A program made the position numbers and the translations under genes. A stretch of 64,000 bases of DNA from positions 682,001 to 746,000 of the forward strand of contig NZ_CP150918.1 of NCBI RefSeq assembly GCF_039908635.1, read 5' to 3'. The notes beneath the pieces were generated by a model that did not search any database, was not told where the DNA came from, and saw only the letters and a list, made by a program, of their open reading frames with translations. This stretch comes from Pseudomonas purpurea. Lineage in GTDB: Bacteria; Pseudomonadota; Gammaproteobacteria; Pseudomonadales; Pseudomonadaceae. Shown piece by piece: positions 50,571 through 59,017 of the stretch (its first letter is position 1; the number at the start of each line of letters is the position of its first letter).

Positions 50571-51443
50571 CTAACGACCGAGGTAGACCTCGATCACCCG
50601 TTCGTTGTCCTGCACCTGTGCAAGCGAGCCTTCGGCCAGCACGCCGCCCTGGTGCAGCACCGTGACGTGGTCGGCAATCGAGCCGACGAAGCCCATGTCG
50701 TGCTCCACCACCATCAGCGAATGCTTGCCGGCCAGGGTCTTGAACAACTCGGCGGTGAACTCGGTTTCGGCGTCGGTCATGCCCGCCACCGGCTCGTCGA
50801 GCAGCAGCAATTGCGGGTCCTGCATCAGCAACATGCCGATTTCCAGGAACTGCTTCTGCCCGTGGGACAACAATCCGGCCGGGCGATGGACCGAGGTGGT
50901 CAGGCGAATGGTGTCCAGCACTTCGCCGATGCGGTCTTTCTGTTCGCCGTTCAATTTCGCCCGCAGGCTGGCCCACACTGACTTGTCGGTTTTTTGCGCC
51001 AGCTCCAGGTTCTCGAACACGCTCAAGGCTTCGAACACGGTCGGCTTCTGGAACTTGCGGCCGATCCCGGCCTGGGCGATCTGCACTTCACTCATGTGCG
51101 TCAGGTCCAGGGTTTCACCGAACCAGGCCTTGCCATGGCTGGGGCGGGTCTTGCCGGTGATCACGTCCATCAGCGTGGTTTTGCCGGCGCCGTTGGGGCC
51201 GATGATGCAGCGCAGTTCGCCGACCCCGATGTACAGGTTCAAATCGTTGAGGGCCTTGAAACCATCGAAGCTGACGCTGATGTCTTCCAGCGTGAGGATC
51301 GTGCCGTGGCGCGTGTTCAGGCCTTTGCCGGTGCGTTGGCCGAGGCCGATGGCATCGCGGCTGCTGCCGGCATCCTTGTTCGGTTCAAGCTCTGGATGAA
51401 AGGCGGGCTCAAGCATGAACTCGGCCGTCGCAGTGGTTCTCAT
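50571..51443 (-). CDS. urtD: Urea ABC transporter ATPase UrtD
   Basis: A 290-aa ATP-binding subunit of the LivG type. Walker A IIGPNGAGKTTLMD, signature LLSHGQKQFLEIGMLL, Walker B LLLLDEPVAGMTDAE, then VVEHDMGFVGSIAD. The first 40 residues before the ATPase core are an N-terminal lead common in UrtD. The ATG overlaps the urtC stop (ATGA). Confidence 0.95.
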   Translation of the reverse strand: MRTTATAEFMLEPAFHPELEPNKDAGSSRDAIGLGQRTGKGLNTRHGTILTLEDISVSFDGFKALNDLNLYIGVGELRCIIGPNGAGKTTLMDVITGKTRPSHGKAWFGETLDLTHMSEVQIAQAGIGRKFQKPTVFEALSVFENLELAQKTDKSVWASLRAKLNGEQKDRIGEVLDTIRLTTSVHRPAGLLSHGQKQFLEIGMLLMQDPQLLLLDEPVAGMTDAETEFTAELFKTLAGKHSLMVVEHDMGFVGSIADHVTVLHQGGVLAEGSLAQVQDNERVIEVYLGR

Positions 51444-52519
51444 TGCTCACCTCTCTTTTTCAGCAAACCGATCACGCCCTTGGGCAGGTACAGGGTCACG
51501 ACGATGAACAGCGCGCCGAGGAAGAACAGCCAGTATTCGGGGAACGCCACGGTGAACCAGCTCTTCATGCCGTTGACCACGCCCGCGCCCAGCAGCGGGC
51601 CGATCAAGGTGCCGCGCCCGCCCAATGCGACCCACACGGCGGCTTCGATGGAGTTGGTCGGCGACATTTCGCTGGGGTTGATGATGCCCACTTGCGGCAC
51701 GTACAGCGCCCCGGCCAGGCCGCACAACACCGCGCTCAATACCCAGACAAACAGTTTGAAACCCCGAGGGTCGTAACCGCAGAACATCAGGCGGTTTTCC
51801 GCGTCACGCAGGGCCGTCAGCACCCGGCCGAACTTGCTTTGTGCCAGCCGCCAACCGATGAACAGGCTCGCCACCAGCAACAACACAGTGGCGCAAAACA
51901 GCACCGCGCGAGTGCCCGGCTCCGTGATGCCGAAGCCCAGGATCGTGCGGAAATTGGTGAAGCCGTTGTTGCCGCCAAACCCGGTCTCGTTACGGAAAAA
52001 CAGCAGCATCCCGGCGAAGGTCAGGGCCTGGGTCATGATCGAGAAGTACACGCCCTTGATCCGCGAGCGGAAGGCGAAGAAACCGAACACCAACGCCAGC
52101 AAACCCGGCGCCAGCACCACCAGGCACATCGCCCAGAGGAAGCTGCTGGTGCCGGTCCAGTACCACGGCAATTCGGTCCATGACAGGAACGTCATGAACG
52201 CCGGCAAGCTGTCGCCCGAAGCCTGGCGCATCAGGTACATGCCCATGGCGTAACCGCCGAGGGCGAAGAACAGGCCATGGCCGAGGGACAGCAAACCGGC
52301 GTAACCCCAGACCAGGTCCAGGGCGAGGGCGACGATGGCGTAGCAAAGGATCTTGCCCACCAATGTCAGCGTATAGGCGGAAACGTGCAGCGTATTGTCC
52401 GGTGACAACAACGACAGCAGTGGCAAGGCGAGCAGCAGCGCGAGAACCACTGCGGCCACCGCTATCGTGACTTTGGGGCCGGCCTTTTGGGTGGCGGTGA
52501 GCAGCAGCGGCTGGTTCAT
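51440..52519 (-). CDS. urtC: Urea ABC transporter permease UrtC
   Basis: A 359-aa inner-membrane permease of the LivM family (DLVWGYAGLLSLGHGLFFALGG, TNSIEAAVWVALGGRGTLIG). ATG 52519 (MNQPLLLTATQKAGPK) overlaps the TGA of the small ORF before it (TGATG/ATGA arrangement). The 37-codon in-frame extension upstream is out of phase with that ORF and has no ribosome site, so it was not used. Translation may depend on passage of ribosomes through the small ORF. Confidence 0.94.
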   Translation of the reverse strand: MNQPLLLTATQKAGPKVTIAVAAVVLALLLALPLLSLLSPDNTLHVSAYTLTLVGKILCYAIVALALDLVWGYAGLLSLGHGLFFALGGYAMGMYLMRQASGDSLPAFMTFLSWTELPWYWTGTSSFLWAMCLVVLAPGLLALVFGFFAFRSRIKGVYFSIMTQALTFAGMLLFFRNETGFGGNNGFTNFRTILGFGITEPGTRAVLFCATVLLLVASLFIGWRLAQSKFGRVLTALRDAENRLMFCGYDPRGFKLFVWVLSAVLCGLAGALYVPQVGIINPSEMSPTNSIEAAVWVALGGRGTLIGPLLGAGVVNGMKSWFTVAFPEYWLFFLGALFIVVTLYLPKGVIGLLKKRGEQ

Positions 52520-52710
52520 CGGGGCGCGCTCACGTCCAGTGACGCACCGCGGTGCTGGCTGTCGGCGTGCCAGGCAAGGCGCGGGTCGCAGGTGATGGTT
52601 ATTCCCTCGGCAAGACCCGCAACGCGGCATGGCGCGTCGACAGTCGCAACCCGTAGGGCCGCTGCCTTGATGGCGGCAGGGCTTGCTTTGATGTGGTTGA
52701 TGGAAAACAT
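52516..52710 (-). CDS. Possible 64-aa small protein coupled to urtC
   Basis: An ORF of 64 codons fills the urtB-urtC gap. ATG 52710 is preceded by a strong Shine-Dalgarno (AAGGAAGGG, about 4-6 bases upstream), stronger than those of most genes here. Its TGA overlaps the urtC ATG. The product starts MFSINHIKASPAAIKAAALR and ends DVSAPR, with no membrane segment and two Cys. Its middle is encoded by repeat unit B. It could be a real small protein, a leader peptide, or only a coupling device. I recognise no family. Confidence 0.5.
   Translation of the reverse strand: MFSINHIKASPAAIKAAALRVATVDAPCRVAGLAEGITITCDPRLAWHADSQHRGASLDVSAPR
52569..52628 (-). other. Structured repeat unit, copy B, in the urt operon
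   Basis: On the minus strand: CCGCGTTGC, stem GCGGGTC pairing with GACCCGC, loop containing GGGAATAACCATCACCTGC, then GCGCCTTGCCTGGC. About 80 percent of bases equal copy A at 13834, and the stem changes compensate each other. It lies between urtB and urtC, inside the 64-codon ORF. Confidence 0.55.
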
Positions 52711-52783
52711 ATTTCCCTTCCTTCTCGGTATCGCCGCCAGCGAGGCAGTGGCGCGGTCGTCAATGGGCGTGAGCATGCCCCGC

Positions 52784-54286
52784 TTAGTCGATCACCCGTC
52801 CTTTGAGTGCGAAGAGACCTTGCGGGCGTTTCTGAATGAACAGAATGATCAGCGCCAGGATCAGGATTTTGCCGAGCACGGCGCCGATCTGTGGTTCCAG
52901 AATCTTGTTGGCGATCCCCAGGCCGAACGCGGCAAACACGCTGCCGGCCAGTTGCCCGACGCCGCCGAGCACCACCACCAGGAACGAGTCGATGATGTAG
53001 CTCTGGCCGAGGTCCGGGCCGACGTTGCCTACCTGACTGAGGGCCACGCCGCCGAGGCCGGCGATGCCGGAGCCGAGGCCAAAGGCGAGCATGTCGACAC
53101 GTCCCGTGGGCACGCCGCAGCAGGCAGCCATGTTGCGGTTCTGGGTGACGGCGCGCACATTCAGGCCCAGTCGGGTCTTGTTCAACAGCAGCCAGGTCAG
53201 CATCACCACACACAAGGCGAACGCGATGATCACGATGCGGTTGTACGGCAGCACCAGGTTGGGCAGCACCTCAACTCCGCCCGAGAGCCAGGCCGGGTTC
53301 GCCACTTCAACGTTCTGCGCGCCGAACACCAACCGGACTAGCTGAATCAGCATGAGGCTGATGCCCCAGGTGGCGAGCAGGGTTTCCAGTGGGCGGCCGT
53401 AGAGGTGGCGAATCACCGTGCGCTCCAGCGCCATGCCGATCCCGGCGGTGACGAAAAACGCCACCGGCAACGCCGCCAACGGATAGAGCTCGATAGCTTG
53501 CGGGGCGAAGCGCTGGAACAGTATCTGCACCCCGTAGGTCGAGTAGGCGCCGAGCATCAGCATCTCGCCGTGGGCCATATTGATCACGCCCAGCAGGCCG
53601 AAGGTGATCGCCAGCCCTAGCGCCGCCAGCAGCAGGATCGAACCCAGCGACATGCCGCTGAAGGCCTGCCCGAGCAGTTCGCCGACCAGCAGTTTGCGTT
53701 TGACCTGGGCCAGGCTGGTTTCGGCGGCGGTGCGCACACCGTCATCGGTTTCGACGCCAGGCTGGAGCAAACCTTCGAGGCGGGTGCGGGCCAGTGGGTC
53801 GCCGGTTTCGCCGAGCAAACGCACGGCCGCCAGACGCACGACGGGGTCGCTGTCCACCAGTTGCAGGTTGGCCAGCGCCAGGCTCAGGGCGGCGTGAACG
53901 GTTTCGTCTTTTTCGCTCGCCAGTTGCCGGTCGAGGAATATCAGTTGCGCCGGTTTGGCACTTTTCTGCAATTGCTGCGCGGCGCCCAGACGGATTGTGG
54001 CATCGGTGGCGAGCAATTGATGGCTGGCCAGTGCGGTGTCGACCAGGCCCCGCAGGCGGTTGTTCAAGCGCAGGGTTTTGGCTTGGCCGTCGACGGTCAA
54101 TTGCCCTTGTTGCAAGGCGTTGATCAGTTCGACACGGGCCGGATCGGGCTGTGCGGCCCAGGTTTCCAGAAGCTTGGCTTGCTGTACCGGATTGGCGGCG
54201 ACGAAGTCTTCGGCGTCACCTGCGTGGGCGGCTATCGGCAACAGCAGGGCGAGGGCCAGGATGAAGCGGTAAAGGGCAGTGGGCAT
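52784..54286 (-). CDS. urtB: Urea ABC transporter permease UrtB with N-terminal periplasmic domain
   Basis: A 500-aa protein. The signal-like MPTALYRFILALALLLPIAAHA is followed by about 180 residues of helical, HEAT-like sequence (LALANLQLVDSDPVVRLAAVRLLGE), then the LivH-type permease core from about residue 210 (GLAITFGLLGVINMAHGEMLMLG; DSFLVVVLGGVGQLAGSVFAA). This two-part layout is normal for UrtB in proteobacteria. ATG 54286 is preferred; the in-frame extension upstream contains REP and urtA-spacer sequence. Confidence 0.94.
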   Translation of the reverse strand: MPTALYRFILALALLLPIAAHAGDAEDFVAANPVQQAKLLETWAAQPDPARVELINALQQGQLTVDGQAKTLRLNNRLRGLVDTALASHQLLATDATIRLGAAQQLQKSAKPAQLIFLDRQLASEKDETVHAALSLALANLQLVDSDPVVRLAAVRLLGETGDPLARTRLEGLLQPGVETDDGVRTAAETSLAQVKRKLLVGELLGQAFSGMSLGSILLLAALGLAITFGLLGVINMAHGEMLMLGAYSTYGVQILFQRFAPQAIELYPLAALPVAFFVTAGIGMALERTVIRHLYGRPLETLLATWGISLMLIQLVRLVFGAQNVEVANPAWLSGGVEVLPNLVLPYNRIVIIAFALCVVMLTWLLLNKTRLGLNVRAVTQNRNMAACCGVPTGRVDMLAFGLGSGIAGLGGVALSQVGNVGPDLGQSYIIDSFLVVVLGGVGQLAGSVFAAFGLGIANKILEPQIGAVLGKILILALIILFIQKRPQGLFALKGRVID

Positions 54287-54310
54287 GTTATTGGCCTTAC
54301 GCGGACTAAA

Positions 54311-54340
54311 TGTGGGAGCGAGCAAGCCCGCTCCCACAGG
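54311..54340. repeat. Short REP hairpin between urtA and urtB
   Basis: tgtgggagcgag and its inverse around caagcccgctcccaca form a minimal palindrome. As in many ABC operons, a hairpin after the binding-protein gene may raise its mRNA level relative to the permease genes. Confidence 0.8.
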
Positions 54341-54381
54341 AGTTGTGTCGGGCCTGATAGTCAGGCTCGACATCCAGTGGC

Positions 54382-55647
54382 TCAGTTGCTCTTCACCGCA
54401 TATTCCGGCTTCTTGTCGTTGCCCGGTATGAACGGGCTCCACGGTTGGGCGCGGATCGGGCCTTCGGTCTGCCACACCACCGAGAACTGACCATCGGCCT
54501 GAATCTCGCCGATCATCACCGGTTTGTGCAGGTGATGGTTGGTCTTGTCCATGGTCAGGGTGTAGCCCGACGGCGCGGCGAAGGTCTGGCCGGCCAGGGC
54601 TTCGCGGACCTTGTCGACGTCGGTGGACTTGGCTTTTTCCGCCGCTTGCGCCCACATATGGATGCCGACATAGGTGGCTTCCATCGGGTCGTTGGTCACG
54701 GCTTTGTCCGCGCCCGGCAGGTTGTGTTTTTTCGCGTAGGCCTTCCAGTCGGCGACGAACTTCTGGTTCACCGGGTTCTCCACCGATTCGAAGTAGTTCC
54801 ATGCCGCGAGGTTGCCCACCAGGGGTTTGGTGTCGATGCCGCGCAGTTCTTCTTCGCCCACCGAGAACGCCACGACCGGAACGTCGGTGGCTTTCAGGCC
54901 CTGGTTGGCCAGTTCTTTGTAGAACGGCACGTTGGAGTCGCCGTTGACCGTGGAGATCACGGCGGTCTTGCCGCCGGCCGAGAATTTTTTGATGTGGGCG
55001 ACGATGGTTTGGTAGTCGCTGTGACCGAATGGCGTGTAGACCTCTTCGATGTCCTTGTCGGCGACGCCTTTGGAATGCAGGAACGAGCGCAGAATCTTGT
55101 TGGTGGTGCGCGGGTAGACGTAATCGGTGCCGAGCAGGAAGTAACGTTTGGCGCTGCCGCCTTCTTCGCTCATCAGGTACTCAACCGCCGGAATCGCTTG
55201 CTGGTTCGGCGCCGCGCCGGTGTAGAACACGTTCGGCGACATCTCTTCGCCTTCGTACTGCACCGGGTAGAACAGCAACCCGTTGAGTTCTTCGAACACT
55301 GGTAATACCGATTTACGCGACACCGAAGTCCAGCAACCGAACACCACGGCGACCTTGTCCTGGGTCAGCAACTGCCGGCCCTTTTCGGCGAACAGCGGCC
55401 AGTTCGACGCCGGGTCGACCACCACCGGTTCAAGCATCTTGCCGTTGACCCCGCCCTTGGCGTTGATCTCGTCGATGGTCATCAGCGCCATGTCTTTCAG
55501 GGAGGTTTCGGAGATCGCCATGGTCCCTGACAACGAATGCAGAATCCCGACCTTGATGGTCTCGGCGGCCTGGACGGTCCAGGTCATGCCCATCGCGGCA
55601 ATGCTTGCCGATAGTGTGAAAGCCTTGATCAAGCTGCGACGCTTCAT
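54382..55647 (-). CDS. urtA: Urea ABC transporter substrate-binding protein UrtA
   Basis: A 421-aa periplasmic binding protein for urea (and perhaps short amides). The signal peptide begins MKRRSLIKAF, a twin-arginine-like motif, and ends near VQA|AETIKVG. Diagnostic stretches are VGILHSLSGTMAISETSLKD, GLLFYPVQYEGEE, FYTGAAPNQQ and NDPMEATYVGIHMWAQA. ATG 55647 follows GGAG. It heads the urtABCDE-ureDA(B)C series and has a sigma-54-like promoter 64 bp upstream. Confidence 0.96.
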   Translation of the reverse strand: MKRRSLIKAFTLSASIAAMGMTWTVQAAETIKVGILHSLSGTMAISETSLKDMALMTIDEINAKGGVNGKMLEPVVVDPASNWPLFAEKGRQLLTQDKVAVVFGCWTSVSRKSVLPVFEELNGLLFYPVQYEGEEMSPNVFYTGAAPNQQAIPAVEYLMSEEGGSAKRYFLLGTDYVYPRTTNKILRSFLHSKGVADKDIEEVYTPFGHSDYQTIVAHIKKFSAGGKTAVISTVNGDSNVPFYKELANQGLKATDVPVVAFSVGEEELRGIDTKPLVGNLAAWNYFESVENPVNQKFVADWKAYAKKHNLPGADKAVTNDPMEATYVGIHMWAQAAEKAKSTDVDKVREALAGQTFAAPSGYTLTMDKTNHHLHKPVMIGEIQADGQFSVVWQTEGPIRAQPWSPFIPGNDKKPEYAVKSN

Positions 55648-55710
55648 TGTGCGATCTCCATGAACGTATGAATTTTCTGGGTGGCAGATGCAGACGACTG
55701 AAGGGGCTTT

Positions 55711-55726
55711 AGCAAGGGCTGTGCCC
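55711..55726 (-). promoter_or_regulatory. Candidate sigma-54 promoter of urtA
   Basis: On the minus strand GGGCACAGCCCTTGCT matches TGGCACR-N4-TTGCT with one change, with GG and GC 10 bases apart. A half-conserved NtrC-type site (GCACC-N5-AGTAC, 55781-55795) lies about 60 bp upstream, and further GCACC motifs lie near 55830. Confidence 0.65.
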
Positions 55727-55856
55727 AGTCGGGCAAAGGCAGGGAAATGGCGGGTTAGAGCGTTTGCGTCGGCAGGCGACGCACCATGAAAGTACAGGCT
55801 CGATGTGCTGGTGCGCAGAGGTGCGCCACCTTGGAGCAAGGGCCGGGCACTTACTC

Positions 55857-55990
55857 TGTGGCGAGGGAGCTTGCTCCCGCTGGGCTGCGGAGCGGCCCTG
55901 AAACCTGCGATCGCATTCCATCGGATACAACGCATGCGCTGGGTTTGCGACTGCTTCGCAGCCGAACGGGAGCAAGCTCCCTCGCCACAA
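55857..55990. repeat. REPIN upstream of urtA
   Basis: tgtggcgagggagcttgctcccgctgggctgcggagcggcc and the inverted arm cttcgcagccgaacgggagcaagctccctcgccacaa, with about 55 bp between. It separates the urt promoter from the upstream iron ABC operon. Confidence 0.9.
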
Positions 55991-56005
55991 TTGATCGCGC
56001 CGAGT

Positions 56006-57016
56006 TTAGCGGCGGCGCATCAGGCCGATGAAGAACAGGCCGCCGATGGCGGCGGTGGCCACACCTATCGGCAGATCTTCCGGTGCAATCAAGGTTCGTG
56101 CTGCTACGTCGACCCAAACGAGGAAAACACTGCCGAGCAACACGCACACCGGCAGCAGTCTTCGGTGTTCCGCCCCGACCAGGCGCCGGGCAATGTGCGG
56201 CACCATCAGCCCGACAAAACCGATCGAACCGCTGATGGACACCAGCACGCCGGTCATCAACGAGGCGATCACGAACACCCGCAAGCGCACAGTGCGGGCG
56301 TTCAGGCCAAGGGTCACGGCGGTTTGCTCGCCGGCCATCAGGGCATTCAACGGGCGGGCCATGCCCACCAGCAACACCAGCCCGAGCAACACGCTGGCGG
56401 CCGGCACGGCCAACAGTTCCCAGCGTGCCAGACCGAGGCCGCCGAGCATCCAGAACATCACGGCGGAACTGGCGCGGTGATCGCCGAGGAACAGCAACAG
56501 GTTGGCGATGGCCATCATCACGAAGGACACGGCGACCCCGCACAGCAGCAGTCGGTCACTGTCCAGTCGGCCATGGCGGCTGGCGATGGCAAGCACGATC
56601 AACATGCTCAGCAGCGCACCGATAAACGCCGCAATCGGCAAAGTCAGCAGCCCGACGATTTCCCCCACGTGCAGCACCACGATCACCGCGCCGAGGGTGG
56701 CGCCAGAGGTCACACCCAGCAAGTGCGGGTCGGCCAGCGGGTTGCGCGTGACGGCTTGCAATACCGCGCCGATCAGCGCCAGCCCGGCGCCCACCAGCGC
56801 GCCCAGCAGCATGCGCGGCACCCGGATCAGCCAGACGATATGCTCCTGCCCGGCACTCCAGTTCACCTCGCCGACGCCCAGGGCTTTATGCAGCAGAATC
56901 CGCCAGACCACGTCCACCGGCACCCTGGCTGCGCCAAAGCCCAGCGACACCACGCACGACACCAGCAGCAGGGCGCCGAGGGCAGTGAGCAGCCAGGCAT
57001 AACGACGATTGATCAT
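56006..57016 (-). CDS. FecCD-family iron/cobalamin ABC permease
   Basis: A 336-aa inner-membrane protein with about ten membrane segments. Family motifs are RVPRMLLGALVGAGLALIGAVLQAVTRNPLADPHLLGVTSG (given in parts: RVPRMLLGALVGAGLAL, RNPLADPHLLG) and GFVGLMVPHIARRLVG, the ATPase contact loop. It is last in a three-gene operon and overlaps the binding-protein gene by 4 bp. Confidence 0.92.
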   Translation of the reverse strand: MINRRYAWLLTALGALLLVSCVVSLGFGAARVPVDVVWRILLHKALGVGEVNWSAGQEHIVWLIRVPRMLLGALVGAGLALIGAVLQAVTRNPLADPHLLGVTSGATLGAVIVVLHVGEIVGLLTLPIAAFIGALLSMLIVLAIASRHGRLDSDRLLLCGVAVSFVMMAIANLLLFLGDHRASSAVMFWMLGGLGLARWELLAVPAASVLLGLVLLVGMARPLNALMAGEQTAVTLGLNARTVRLRVFVIASLMTGVLVSISGSIGFVGLMVPHIARRLVGAEHRRLLPVCVLLGSVFLVWVDVAARTLIAPEDLPIGVATAAIGGLFFIGLMRRR

Positions 57017-57972
57017 CCGCCGTGGAAACCCTTGGCCAGCACTTCTACCGCCAGCGCGTTGTCGATCCCCGGCGTGGCCTGCACGTAAGGGATGACGATG
57101 AAACGCTGGTTCTTGATCGCGTCCACCGATTGCAGCGCCTTGTTGTCCAGCAGAAATTGCTGCTTCTGTTCGGCGGTGACTTCGCCGTAGTCGACGATCA
57201 CGATCACCTGCGGATTGCGCTCGACCACGTTCTCCCAGTTCACCCGTGTCCAGCTGGCCTCGACGTCATCGAGAATGTTGTGCCCGCCAGCGGCATCGAT
57301 CAGCGCTTGCGGCATGCCCAGGCGGCCCGAGGTCATGGCGCGGTCTTCGCCGCTGTCGTAGAGAAACACGCGGGGTTTTTCGGTGGGCAGGTCTTTGCGA
57401 GCGTCGGCCACGCGTGCCTGCATCTCACTGATCAACTGAGTGGCGCGGTCCTGCACGTCGAAGATTTTCCCTAGGTTGCGCAGGTCGTTGTAAGTGTCGT
57501 CGAGGGTGGCCGCCGGACGCTTCATCACGAAGGCGCAGGACTCGGTCAGTTCATAGACATTGATCCCCAGCGGCCCGAGTGTTTGCGGGGTCAGGTCGCC
57601 GCCCACGCGCATGCCGTAATCCCAGCCCGCAAAGAGGAAGTCGACGTTGGCGTTGAGCAGGGTTTCCACCGACGGGTATTTGGCCGCCAGTTCCGGCAAG
57701 CCGTCGAGGATCACCCGCAGTTCCGGTGTCACGGCTTTCCAGCCACTGATGCCGCTGTAGCCGACCATTCGTGGCTTGAGGCCGAGGGAAATCAGCATCT
57801 GGGTCATGTTGATGTCGTGACTCAGCGCGTGTTTCGGCGCCTCCTTGAAGGTCACCTCGCGGTTGCAGCTCTGGATCGTCAGCGGGTAATGAGTCGCTTC
57901 GGCGAAGGCTTGGGCCGTGCCCAGCAGCAGGGCGATGGCGAGGCTGGAGCGGAGCAGGGTGCGCAAGGTCAT
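57013..57972 (-). CDS. Iron-siderophore/cobalamin-type ABC substrate-binding protein
   Basis: A 319-aa periplasmic binding protein with a signal peptide (MTLRTLLRSSLAIALLLGTAQAFA). It has the two-lobe FepB/BtuF layout with a long central helix. NREVTFKEAPKHALSH near residue 36 and MLISLGLKPRMVGYSG fit the family. The ligand (ferric siderophore, haem or cobalamin) is not decided by sequence. It overlaps both neighbours by 4 bp (ATGA). Confidence 0.88.
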   Translation of the reverse strand: MTLRTLLRSSLAIALLLGTAQAFAEATHYPLTIQSCNREVTFKEAPKHALSHDINMTQMLISLGLKPRMVGYSGISGWKAVTPELRVILDGLPELAAKYPSVETLLNANVDFLFAGWDYGMRVGGDLTPQTLGPLGINVYELTESCAFVMKRPAATLDDTYNDLRNLGKIFDVQDRATQLISEMQARVADARKDLPTEKPRVFLYDSGEDRAMTSGRLGMPQALIDAAGGHNILDDVEASWTRVNWENVVERNPQVIVIVDYGEVTAEQKQQFLLDNKALQSVDAIKNQRFIVIPYVQATPGIDNALAVEVLAKGFHGG

Positions 57973-58757
57973 GGGTGGGTAATCCAGGTGATTCGTGGGT
58001 AGCCGGACAAGGGGTGTTCATCGATCAGTGCCTGGACGCCGAACACCTCGCGCAGCAGCGTGGCGGTCAGCACTTCCTTTGGCGTGCCGCTGGCGACGAT
58101 GCGGCCGTGGTTGATCACGTACAGGCGATCGCAGAACGCGGCGGCCAGGTTCAGGTCGTGGATGCTCGCCAGGGTGCCGATCTGCAAGCGTTTGACCAGT
58201 TGCAGCAATTCGAGCTGATAGCGTGGGTCGAGGTGATTGGTGGGTTCGTCGAGGATCAGCAGTTGCGGTTGTTGCGCCAGGGCGCGGGCAAGGATCACCC
58301 GCTGTTTTTCGCCCCCGGACAGGGTCGCGAAAGCATGGTCCTCGAAACCTCTGAGCCCCACCGATTCCAACGCCTGTTGCGCAATGCGCCGGTCGTGCAA
58401 CGTATCGCCATCGAACAGGCCCTTGTGTGGCGTGCGGCCCATGGCGACCACCTCGTCGACCGTCAGGCCGAAGGCGTCGGGAAATTCCTGCAACACCACC
58501 GCGATGCGTTGGGCGCACCAGCGCGAGGACTGTTTCCAGACGTTCTGGTGATCGAGCGCCACCTCGCCGCTTTCCGGTTTGCTGAAGCGATAGGCGCACC
58601 GCAGCAGGCTGGTCTTGCCGCTGCCGTTGGGCCCGATCAACCCGACGAACTCCCCGGCGGCCACACGCAGGCTGGCGTCACGCAGTTGGAACTGGTGATG
58701 ACAGTGGCCGTGGCCCAGAGGTGTCCAGGCGAGGTGGGTGAGGTTCAGCGAGGTCAT
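57969..58757 (-). CDS. Iron/cobalamin-type ABC ATPase
   Basis: A 262-aa ATP-binding subunit of the FecE/BtuD type. Walker A GLIGPNGSGKTSLLR, signature LSGGEKQRVILARALAQ, Walker B LLILDEPTNHLDP, and IHDLNLAAAFCDRLYV (switch His). Start ATG 58757 (MTSLNLTHLAW) has AAGGA 9 bases before it. The longer in-frame extension is REPIN sequence. It is first in its operon: ATPase, binding protein, permease. Confidence 0.93.
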   Translation of the reverse strand: MTSLNLTHLAWTPLGHGHCHHQFQLRDASLRVAAGEFVGLIGPNGSGKTSLLRCAYRFSKPESGEVALDHQNVWKQSSRWCAQRIAVVLQEFPDAFGLTVDEVVAMGRTPHKGLFDGDTLHDRRIAQQALESVGLRGFEDHAFATLSGGEKQRVILARALAQQPQLLILDEPTNHLDPRYQLELLQLVKRLQIGTLASIHDLNLAAAFCDRLYVINHGRIVASGTPKEVLTATLLREVFGVQALIDEHPLSGYPRITWITHP

Positions 58758-58807
58758 GCCATTCCTTTCGATGGTCAAGCTGTGTTGCCTTGTGGCTAAG
58801 GGTTTTT

Positions 58808-58942
58808 TGTGGCGAGGGGGGCTTGCCCCCGTTCGGCTGCGCAGCAGTCGTAAAACCAACGCTTGGGGTCTGCATGACAGAACCGGGTTGTTGATTTCAG
58901 GGCCGTTTCGCAGCCCAACGGGGGCAAGCCCCCTCGCCACAG
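58808..58942. repeat. REPIN upstream of the iron-type ABC operon
   Basis: tgtggcgaggggggcttgcccccgttcggctgcgcagcag and the inverted arm cgcagcccaacgggggcaagccccctcgccaca. It lies between the PepSY gene end and the ABC ATPase start. Confidence 0.9.
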
Positions 58943-59017
58943 GTGTCCGCTCACTGACGATCCGACGTGGGCCGGCATTGTAGAGTCTTCAGAGACTCTT
59001 CATGCATCTCGCTGTAT

